Below the pieces are notes generated by a model. The model did no database searches, was not told the DNA's origin, and was given only the letters and a program-made list of their open reading frames with translations. Made by a program: the position numbers and the translations under genes. A stretch of 64,000 bases of DNA. Source: DATHZQ01 sp963823505 (GTDB lineage Bacteria; Actinomycetota; Acidimicrobiia; Spongiisociales; UBA5794). The stretch is from positions 496,001 through 560,000 of the forward strand of contig CAWGLY010000005.1 of assembly GCA_963823505.1 (NCBI GenBank), in the 5' to 3' direction. Shown piece by piece: positions 33,579 through 40,428 of the stretch; position 1 is the stretch's first letter; every line of letters starts with the position of its first letter.

Positions 33579-35231
33579 ATGGGGAGAGCAGCCGGGAGGG
33601 TCATGGGGGCATTCGTCGTCGTAGCGCTCACGCTGACGAGCGCTGGCACGGCGGCCGCCGCGCAACTTCCGCCGGGCGGGACATTCGTCGACGACGACGG
33701 CTCCATCCACGAGGGGAACATCGAAGCCATTGCCGCCGAGGGCGTCACCAAGGGCTGCAACCCCCCGGCCAACGACCGCTACTGCCCCGACGAGCCGGTG
33801 ACGCGGGGCCAGATGGCGGCGTTCCTGGTCCGCGCCATGGGGTACACCGACGATGGTGGCGGCAACACCTTCACAGACGACAATGGCTCCACCTTCGAAA
33901 CCGACATCGCCAAACTCGCCCAAGCCGGCGTCACCAAGGGCTGCAACCCCCCGGCCAACGACCGCTACTGCCCCGACGAGCCGGTGACGCGGGGCCAGAT
34001 GGCGGCGTTCCTGGTCCGCGCCATGGGGTACACCGACGATGGTGGCGGCAACACCTTCACAGACGACAATGGCTCCACCTTCGAAACCGACATCGCCAAA
34101 CTCGCCCAAGCCGGCGTCACCAAGGGCTGCAACCCCCCGGCCAACGACCGCTACTGCCCCGACGCAGCCGTCACCCGGGCTCAAATGGCGACGTTCCTCG
34201 CAAGAGCACTGGATCTGACACCTGTGGTGCCGCCGCAGGGAGAGCTGCCGCCGCCGGGCAACCCCGATGGAACGTCTCCCGTGCCGCCGGAGGCACGGGC
34301 CGAAAACACATCCAACCCTGACGTGCTGGTCGGCAACGGAACGCCATCGAGCTGCACCTCTGCCGCCGTTGTGGACGCTGTCGCCCGTGGCGGCGTGATC
34401 GTGTTCGACTGTGGCCCCGATCCGGTGACGATTGAGATGCTCGAGACGGCCAAGGTCTTCAATGACACCGGACCCGAGATCGTCATCGACGGAGCGGGCC
34501 TCGTCACCCTGAGCGGCAAGGGCGAGCGCCGCATCCTCTACATGAACACGTGCGACCAGGCGCAGGTGTGGACCACCGATCACTGCCAGGATCAGGACCA
34601 TCCCAGGCTCACGGTCCAGAACCTGACCCTCGTGGACGGGAACGCATCGGGAGAGGATCCCTACGGTGGGGGTGCGATCTTCGTGCGCGGCGGACGTTTC
34701 AAGGTCGTCAACTCCAGATTCGCCAACAACGTTTGCGACGACGTCGGCCCCGATGTCGGGGGTGCGGCAGTGCGAGTGTTGAGCCAGCATGACGGCCTGC
34801 CGGTCTACGTGGTCAACAGCACCTTCGGCGGGGGAGAGGGTTACGGCAACGTGTGCTCCAACGGTGGGGGGACGAGCAGCATCGGCGTGTCGTGGGAGGT
34901 CATCAACAGCCTGTTCACGCACAACGACGCCATCGGCAACGGAGCGAACCCCGCACAACCGGGCACCCCGGGTGGTGGTAGCGGCGGTGCGATGTATCTC
35001 GACGGCAACACCTTCACGCTCACGCTTGCGGGCACCAGAATCGAGGACAACCACGCAAATGAAGGCGGTGGCGCGGTGTTCTTCGTGAGCAACGACCGGA
35101 CCGGGACACTCTCGATCACCGATTCGACCCTGCGCCGGAACCCGAGCGACGGTTTCGAGACTGCCGGTTTCCCCGGCATCTTCTACCTCGGATCTGGTGC
35201 GATCAGTGTCGTGAACTCGATCATCGAATAG
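33579..35231 (+). CDS. Surface-layer-homology (SLH) repeat protein with right-handed beta-helix domain
   Basis: 550 residues from an ATG; a later one at 33603 with GGGAGGG upstream is also plausible. A signal peptide is followed by three SLH-like repeats of 62 residues, each with GVTKGCNPPANDRYCPD and VTRGQMAAFLVRAMGYT. These repeats usually hold proteins at the cell surface. A Pro-rich linker (about 205-245) leads to a beta-helix region rich in short strand-turn units (LTVQNLTLVDGN, FKVVNSRFANN, VYVVNSTF, WEVINSLFTHN, and similar), the fold of polysaccharide lyases and adhesins. No lyase active site can be recognised. The final residues VVNSIIE end on a strand. It is divergent from the nuclease with a 158-bp shared promoter region. 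Confidence 0.85.
   Translation: MGRAAGRVMGAFVVVALTLTSAGTAAAAQLPPGGTFVDDDGSIHEGNIEAIAAEGVTKGCNPPANDRYCPDEPVTRGQMAAFLVRAMGYTDDGGGNTFTDDNGSTFETDIAKLAQAGVTKGCNPPANDRYCPDEPVTRGQMAAFLVRAMGYTDDGGGNTFTDDNGSTFETDIAKLAQAGVTKGCNPPANDRYCPDAAVTRAQMATFLARALDLTPVVPPQGELPPPGNPDGTSPVPPEARAENTSNPDVLVGNGTPSSCTSAAVVDAVARGGVIVFDCGPDPVTIEMLETAKVFNDTGPEIVIDGAGLVTLSGKGERRILYMNTCDQAQVWTTDHCQDQDHPRLTVQNLTLVDGNASGEDPYGGGAIFVRGGRFKVVNSRFANNVCDDVGPDVGGAAVRVLSQHDGLPVYVVNSTFGGGEGYGNVCSNGGGTSSIGVSWEVINSLFTHNDAIGNGANPAQPGTPGGGSGGAMYLDGNTFTLTLAGTRIEDNHANEGGGAVFFVSNDRTGTLSITDSTLRRNPSDGFETAGFPGIFYLGSGAISVVNSIIE
33741..34167. repeat. 186-bp tandem DNA repeats encoding the SLH units
   Basis: Copies begin at 33741, 33927 and 34113. 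The first two are identical over 186 bp and the third matches for about 55 bp before diverging. Identical synonymous positions indicate very recent duplication. Confidence 0.9.
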
Positions 35232-35279
35232 CGAAACGGACCGCAGCCCCGGCCTCGACCGCAGAGCATTGGAGCTCAT

Positions 35280-35484
35280 AGAGGCTCAGCGGATAGGCGA
35301 GCCTCTTGGCGAGCCGGCCGCTGACGCCGGGGCCCGAGCGGCCCGCCCGAAGGGGGGAGACTGCCGGACAAGGCGTCGTGCGGGCTCGCAGGACCGAAGG
35401 AACGCCTCGTCACGAGCTCGAGCACGAGCCCAAGCTGACGTTGTTCCGCAGTCTCCTTGGAGCGGACGGCATCTCTTCGTCCGC
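35280..35484 (+). ncRNA. Candidate structured RNA (multi-stem) in a gene-free 330-bp gap
   Basis: Between the SLH gene and the VOC gene there is no convincing coding frame, but several perfect inverted repeats fit one secondary structure. P1 is AGAGGCTC/GAGCCTCT (35280-35287 with 35299-35306). P2 is GGCCGCT/AGCGGCC. A long-range pair GGAGACTGC/GCAGTCTCC (35356-35364 with 35448-35456) encloses AGGCGT/ACGCCT (35371-35376 with 35402-35407) and CGTCA/TGACG (35408-35412 with 35436-35440). GCGGACG/CGTCCGC (35462-35468 with 35478-35484) follows. It matches no RNA family I can recall. It could be the leader of the downstream gene, a separate small RNA, or chance pairing in GC-rich DNA. The strand is assumed from the neighbours. 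Confidence 0.3.
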
Positions 35485-35561
35485 CGAGACGACAGCTTGC
35501 CTATCCGCGCGACCTCATAGGCTCGGTGCTTCTGCCCGACGACGAACAGGAGCCGCTACGC

Positions 35562-35957
35562 ATGGGTGCATTCGACATTGTTGGTCTCAACTACGTCAGC
35601 CTCTATCCCGCCGACCACGCCGGCGCCCTCGACTACTACGCCACGGTCTTTGGACCATTGGACAACGTCGATCCCGACCTGGGGGTGTGGGGCTGGAAGA
35701 TGGGCTCGACGTGGCTGACCGTCTTTCCCGGCGAACACGGACCGGTTTCCGACGGCACGACACAGAACGTCGAGTTCGCGATCCAGGTCGCTACGCCCGA
35801 TGAGGTCGATCGGCTCTATGCGGCGTTTGTTGCTGCCGGGGTCGTGGCAAGCCAGGAGCCGATCGAGACCGAGATGTACGAGGAGATGCGGTACGCCTGG
35901 GTGGACGATCCGTTCGGGGTGCGCATCGACATCTACTGCCCCAGCAGCTCCGGCTGA
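35562..35957 (+). CDS. VOC-family (glyoxalase/bleomycin-resistance fold) protein
   Basis: 131 residues; ATG with AGGAG nine bases upstream. It opens GLNYVSLYPADHAGALDYYATVFG and ends FVAAGVVASQEPIE...YAWVDDPFGVRIDIYCP, the paired beta-alpha-beta-beta-beta pattern of single-unit VOC proteins. The VOC metal ligands are not clear (the first strand has Asn rather than His), so a non-metal or binding role is possible. No operon partner is obvious. Confidence 0.8.
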   Translation: MGAFDIVGLNYVSLYPADHAGALDYYATVFGPLDNVDPDLGVWGWKMGSTWLTVFPGEHGPVSDGTTQNVEFAIQVATPDEVDRLYAAFVAAGVVASQEPIETEMYEEMRYAWVDDPFGVRIDIYCPSSSG

Positions 35958-36059
35958 AGAATCTCGGGCGATCGGTGTCGAATCGACTCGCCATCGTGCG
36001 TCGTGTGAGCAAAGGGCGGTGAAGTGCCCGCCCGCACGACCCCTCAAGAGGAGGCTCCG

Positions 36060-36371
36060 ATGGCGAAGTATCTGCTCGCATTCCACGGCGGCGGCACGCC
36101 CGAGACCGAAGAAGAAGGCGCAAAGGTCATGGCGGCCTGGGGCGCGTGGATGGAGGGCATCGGCTCCGATCTCGTCGACCCCGGCAACCCCACCGGCGCT
36201 TCCGTCACCGTGACGTCTTCCGGCACCACAGACGGAGGAGGCGCCAACCCGCTGTCCGGGTACACGCTGATCAGTGCAGCGGATCTGGAGGCTGCTGCCA
36301 AGATCGCGGCCGCGTGCCCGATCGTCGGCGCAGGAGGATCGGTCGAGGTCGCCGAAACCATCGACATGTGA
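36060..36371 (+). CDS. YciI-like (DGPF) small protein
   Basis: 103 residues; GAGGAGG before the ATG. The pattern MAKYLLAFHGG, AWGAWMEGIGSDLVDPGNP and SGYTLISAADLEAAAKIA fits the YciI/DGPF family of dimeric alpha-beta barrels, which in actinobacteria often sit near ECF sigma factors. No such factor is here. The function is unknown. Confidence 0.82.
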   Translation: MAKYLLAFHGGGTPETEEEGAKVMAAWGAWMEGIGSDLVDPGNPTGASVTVTSSGTTDGGGANPLSGYTLISAADLEAAAKIAAACPIVGAGGSVEVAETIDM

Positions 36372-36375
36372 GCAC

Positions 36376-36412
36376 GTGCCCGGCCGGTCCGGCAATCGGA
36401 CGGGCCGGGCAC
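36376..36412. terminator. Bidirectional hairpin terminator
   Basis: GTGCCCGGCC pairs with GGCCGGGCAC, and inside it GTCCG pairs with CGGAC around GCAAT. It begins five bases after the YciI-like stop and serves the convergent trans-aconitate methyltransferase as well. Confidence 0.8.
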
Positions 36413-36473
36413 CTACCCCTCACGGGATCCCTCCGGTCTCCGTCGATGGGCGGTCGGAAGCGGGGCGCGGCCC

Positions 36474-37235
36474 TCAGGTCGCCACCGCCACCAGAAAGAA
36501 GCGGCTGAATGCGACCGGGGTGATCCCCTGCGACGTCTCGGGATACGCTGCTGCGTACTTCTGTCGACAGATGTCGGTGAAACGGTCGAGGTGTGGCGAA
36601 GCGTCCAATGCCGCAAGGACCGGGCGTAGCGCGGAGCCGGTCATCCATGTCCACACGGGGTCGTCACCAGTGAGCTGCTGGTAGTAGGTGGTCCGCCACA
36701 TGTCCACCGTTGCCGGCTGGATCCAATCGGAGTAGTTCTCCGGGCGTGCGAGTCGATCCCTCAACAGTGCAGCCCTGACCGATTCCGGCCACTCTTCGCC
36801 GTCCAAGATTCCGGCGGGTATCTGATGCGTTGGCGCGGCCCAGTTGTCCGGCATCTGCACGGCCAGCACACCTCCCGGAGCAAGGTAGGAGCGGAGCCGT
36901 GCGAAGAGCGCGCCATGATCGTCCAACCAATGCAGGGTTGCATTCGAGAAGATCAGGTCGACTGGAGACTCGGTCTCCCAACCGGCGATATCGCCGACGA
37001 CGAACTCCACGCCATGATGATCTCGACGAGCCCTGGCGACCATGGCCTCCGAATTGTCGATGCCGAGAACGGAGGCGCTCGGCCAGCGCTCGCTGAGACG
37101 AGCGGTGAGGTTGCCCGTACCAGAGCCAAGATCGACAATGTTCCCGGGATGCACTTCGGGAATGCGAGCCACAAGCTCTATGCCGGGTCGGGTCCGATGG
37201 TCGGAGAAGAGCAAGTAGCGGTCGGGATCCCACAT
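36474..37235 (-). CDS. tam: Trans-aconitate 2-methyltransferase
   Basis: 253 residues, the normal Tam length. It begins MWDPDRYLLFSDHRTRPGIELVARI, the Tam signature that reads 'W(D/N)P..Y..F...R.RP..dL'. The SAM motif is IVDLGSGTGNLT, followed by LGIDNSEAMVARA, LIFSNATLHWLDDH, and GGVLAVQMPDN. It methylates trans-aconitate, an inhibitor of aconitase, in the cytoplasm. Single gene, divergent from the hydrolase at 37366. Confidence 0.92.
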   Translation of the reverse strand: MWDPDRYLLFSDHRTRPGIELVARIPEVHPGNIVDLGSGTGNLTARLSERWPSASVLGIDNSEAMVARARRDHHGVEFVVGDIAGWETESPVDLIFSNATLHWLDDHGALFARLRSYLAPGGVLAVQMPDNWAAPTHQIPAGILDGEEWPESVRAALLRDRLARPENYSDWIQPATVDMWRTTYYQQLTGDDPVWTWMTGSALRPVLAALDASPHLDRFTDICRQKYAAAYPETSQGITPVAFSRFFLVAVAT

Positions 37236-37365
37236 GACGATCCGACCCTACTCAGAGAGCACGGAGGGGCGAGGCCCAGCAGAGCCCACCTCTCGCTTCG
37301 GTGGCCTGCCCGGCTGCGCCGATACGATGTCCCCCCATCTGAGAAAGAGCCGGAGGGAAGAAGCG

Positions 37366-39397
37366 ATGCGTCCGATCAAGTGGGACTCGGTCCCGATCAA
37401 GAACGGTGTCATCAGGGCCGTCGAATGGTACAACCCGATCGTAGGGTCGCCATCGTCGTCACTCGAGACCGTCTCCTACCTCGACTCCTTCGGCACTTCG
37501 TTGATGCCTCGCACGTCCACACTTCAAGGCGCAGCCGCCGGGCTCAGCGTGATCGCAGCTCGTCTCGTCTCCAACGTCGTCGAAACGGCCAACAGCCTTG
37601 TCGTCCCCGCCGGAGCCCCTGTGGCGGTGCGGCTGGCTGCTCGGGCCACGGCCATAGGTGCCGGCCGCATGGTGGCCCGCCTACCGGAGCAATCTGACGA
37701 GACGATGTGGCGCTCCACAGCTCGGTCCTCCGGCCAGTTGCTCGAGGCGGCGGGCAGTCGGCGGGGCGATCTGGGACGTCGGGACCTGGCTCCGCCACCG
37801 TTTCCCCAATGATCGGTTGGCGCGACCAGTCGCCGTCACGGCGCTGACCCTCGCTGGAGGTCTGTACTGGGCGTCGAAGCGGCTGGCCAAACGGAGAACA
37901 GAGATCGAGCCGTGGCCCGTTCCGCAGCGCAACACGATTCCAGCCTCATTCGCCGCAGGTGCCGTCGTCAGCAACGTCGGGAGAGTGATGGGAGTTGGGT
38001 TCCGGACCAGCCGGAACGCTCTGATCAGCTGGGCCGGCCCAGGTCTCACCAAGAACGCGCTTGCTCGGGTCGCCAACGCCGGTCTGTGGGGTCTGGGAGC
38101 AAGCACGCTCTACAACGCCGGCGTCGGGTACATCGGCCGTGCCAACGAGAAGGTCGACCCCGGGTATGCGGAACCGCCTGATTCGCCGCTGGTGAGCGGC
38201 AGCCCCGACAGCGTCCTGCCCTTCGAACTGCTGGGGCAGCAGGGGCGTCGCTACGTCAACGATGTCGCGACTGATGAGCTGATCGAAGAGGTGATGGGGG
38301 AGCCGGCCAAGGCACACCCCATCCGGGTGTACGTCGGCTTCAACAGTGAGCCCATCTATCTGACGGGCCGCGCCGAGCTTGCCCTGACCGAATTGGAGCG
38401 GACGGGTGCGTTCGATCGCGAGTACCTGCTTCTGGTTTCGCCAACAGGGACGGGCTGGGTCGACCACACGATGATCGAGGCCGCCGAGATTCTCACCCGC
38501 GGCAACATCGCAACGTGTTGCATCCAGTACGGCCGCTTCCCCTCCTTCCTGTCGCTCCAGAAGGTGTCACTGGGCCGTCGCCAGTTCCGGCTGCTGCTGT
38601 ACGGGATCCGTGCCCGGCTCCTGGAGCGGCCGCCGGAGAAGCGACCCAAGGTGCTGGTCTTCGGTGAGAGCCTCGGGGCGTGGGCGTCGTCCGACGTGAT
38701 CATGTACCAGGGCATCAGCGGCTTCGATCACTACGGAATCGACAAGGCGCTGTGGGTCGGCCTGCCCGGTCTCGCCAAGTGGTCTCGCAATGGGATGGCC
38801 CAGGGCTCCAGTGATCTCGTGCCGGAGGGAACTGTCAGAGTCTTCGATCAGCCCGATGAGATTGAAGCGCTGTCCGCCGAAGAACGGCAACGGATGCGAG
38901 CATCCATCCTGTCCCACGACAACGACCCCATCGCCGCCCTGAGCCCCGACATCGCGTTCAGGGAGCCTCACTGGCTCAAGGTCGCAGACCGGGGTCGTGG
39001 CGTGCCCGCCTCGATGCAGTGGATCCCGATAGTGACGATGCTGCAGACGGCCATCGACGCCGCCAACGCAATGGTCACCGTGCCGGGCGACTTCCAATCG
39101 TTTGGCCACGACTACCGAGCCGATACGGCGCGCATGGTTCATGCCGCCTACGACCTGCCTCCGGTGACACCTGAGCAGCTTGCGAGCGTGGAGCGGGTAC
39201 TGCGGTCGCTCGAGATGGAGCGGGCACAGCGTATCAAGGCGAAGTCGTCTGATGCGGCGCCGCCGCCTCCGTCCCAACGTGGCGGCACGGCCGTCCTCGC
39301 AGGAGTTCCGCTCCGCACCCAACGGGCTCCTGGCGCGCGCTGGCGTGACAGCGAGCTCTTCAGCCGCCTCCGGCGCAGGGACGGCACCGTCGAGTAG
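37366..39397 (+). pseudogene. Alpha/beta-hydrolase (Abhydrolase_9 type) membrane protein, frameshifted near 37760
   Basis: Begins at an ATG with GGAGGGAAG upstream (MRPIKWDSVPIKNG). The first frame carries the N-terminal membrane region through LMPRTSTLQGAAAGLSVIAA and EQSDETMWRST and ends at 37812. The rest lies in the next frame, picking up at GAIWDVGTWLRHRFPND near 37765 and running to 39397. The second part has membrane segments, then VYVGFNSEP, ELERTGAFDREYLLL, the nucleophile elbow VFGESLGAWAS, and a late FGHDYRADTARMVH histidine. One extra base in a G/C run at about 37755-37768 explains everything. It could be a real mutation or a sequence error; no slippery heptamer with a stimulator is obvious. 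Confidence 0.78.
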
Positions 39398-39407
39398 ATC
39401 GCCGCTG

Positions 39408-39435
39408 CGCAGGGCCCGGTCCGCCGGGCCCTGCG
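39408..39435. terminator. Bidirectional hairpin terminator, 12-bp stem
   Basis: CGCAGGGCCCGG-TCCG-CCGGGCCCTGCG lies between the convergent hydrolase and DUF2510 genes. Confidence 0.82.
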
Positions 39436-39448
39436 TGCTGCTGGGACC

Positions 39449-39868
39449 TCAGCCGTCTGAAGGTGGAGCCGTCGTGGCCGGCGCTTCTGTCTGGGCCGGC
39501 GCCCCTGTGGTATCGGGCACGGTGGTCGTCGTGGAATCGTCGTCCCCACTCTGGGACAGAAGCACGATGACTACCACGGCAACAGCGATGAGGCTCAGCA
39601 CCACGGCTACGACCGTCCCAGCGGATGAGCGTGGTGCCTGCTGGGTGATTTGCATCGTCGGTTGCTGTGCGACAGGTGCCGGTGGCGTTGCGGACGCCTC
39701 GGTGCCGGGTGTGGGTGGAATGCTGGCCATGTCTGCAGCTACGGGGTCGGTCGAGTTGACGCCGCCGCTGTTGACATGATGTGTCCATTGCCGGCCGTCC
39801 CAATAGCGGATGTTGTAGCGTCCGGTGGGATCTCGATACCAGCCGCCGGCTGGGGGAATGTTCGTCAT
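39449..39868 (-). CDS. DUF2510-domain single-pass membrane protein
   Basis: 139 residues; AGAGGATGAC precedes the ATG. The first 30 residues (GGWYRDPTGRYNIRYWDGRQWT) are a DUF2510 domain, a short Trp-rich motif found almost only in actinobacteria. A Pro/Ala/Thr-rich linker, one transmembrane helix (AGTVVAVVLSLIAVAVVVIVLL), and a Ser/Thr/Asp/Pro-rich outer tail follow. The role of these proteins is unknown; envelope association is likely. Confidence 0.88.
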   Translation of the reverse strand: MTNIPPAGGWYRDPTGRYNIRYWDGRQWTHHVNSGGVNSTDPVAADMASIPPTPGTEASATPPAPVAQQPTMQITQQAPRSSAGTVVAVVLSLIAVAVVVIVLLSQSGDDDSTTTTVPDTTGAPAQTEAPATTAPPSDG

Positions 39869-39977
39869 GTCATCCTCTTTGCTCGCTCGAGTCGATGCGG
39901 ATATATCGCTTGTGCTCGACTCCTGGTCCGGGGGAGTATCGCGTAGAAGCGGCGTTCTGCCGAGCCTTCTCGCAGGG

Positions 39978-40285
39978 GAGGGACGCAAATGCGGCAAATA
40001 CCTGCTCCTCGCCACTCAGCGCCCCGAGAAGGTCCACAAGAACGTGCCATCGCAATGTGACAATCTCGTGCTCATGCGCATGAACTCGGCCGTCGACCTC
40101 AACTACATCCAGCAGACCTTCTCATTTGCGCCTGCTCCGCTGGTGGAGCAGGCACCGGGATTCGCCCTGGGAGAGAGTTTGGCGGTTGGGAAGATCGCTC
40201 CCGACCGCTCCGGTTCCAGACCGGGAGGCGATACACCGTTGAAGGTGGCGCCGACGTCTCGTCGTCATGGAGCCTGCGCCGTTGA
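39978..40285 (+). pseudogene. C-terminal remnant of a HerA/DUF87-type ATPase
   Basis: With no start of its own, this stretch encodes GRKCGKYLLLATQRPEKVH, SQCDNLVLMRMNSAVDL, FSFAPAPLVEQA and GESLAVGKI. This is the conserved tail of HerA-like hexameric DNA-translocating ATPases (RKYGxxLLLxTQRPxxxxxxVLSQCxNxxxxR). After about 40210 the match moves to another frame and reads RRYTVEGGADVSSSWSLRR before TGA at 40283-40285, as expected of the family's end. So the gene is truncated at the front and frameshifted inside. HerA ATPases often belong to antiphage systems, so this may be the scar of one. From 40286 to 40428 there is only a short tandem repeat. Confidence 0.72.
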
Positions 40286-40326
40286 TGTGCCGGGTCGAAG
40301 ACGACATCGTCGTCGCGGCTACCTAC

Positions 40327-40370
40327 ATCCTCGCGCCGGCCCGGAATCATCCTCGCGCCGGCCCGGAATC
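40327..40370. repeat. 22-bp perfect tandem duplication
   Basis: The unit ATCCTCGCGCCGGCCCGGAATC occurs twice in direct succession, 58 bp upstream of the first cyclase-like gene. This could be a duplicated regulatory site or slipped-strand noise in the decayed HerA region. Confidence 0.85.
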
Positions 40371-40428
40371 AAGATGTCTGGTATTCGACGAGTTCGGTCA
40401 GGCAGCGTTGCTCCGCTAGCTTTCCTCC

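Noticed and set aside
33741..34300. Regular direct repeats considered as a CRISPR array
   Set aside because: Units are 186 bp without short unique spacers and are in frame within the SLH gene.
33528..35279. Minus-strand frame of 583 codons
   Set aside because: Antisense to the SLH/beta-helix gene, which has a signal peptide and recognised repeats.
35269..35520. 83-codon plus-strand frame in the gap before the VOC gene
   Set aside because: Arg/Ala-rich composition, no ribosome site and no family features; the inverted repeats explain the region better.
37740..37812. Programmed frameshift in the hydrolase gene
   Set aside because: I see no slippery heptamer plus stimulatory structure; a simple indel in a G/C run is the plainer reading.
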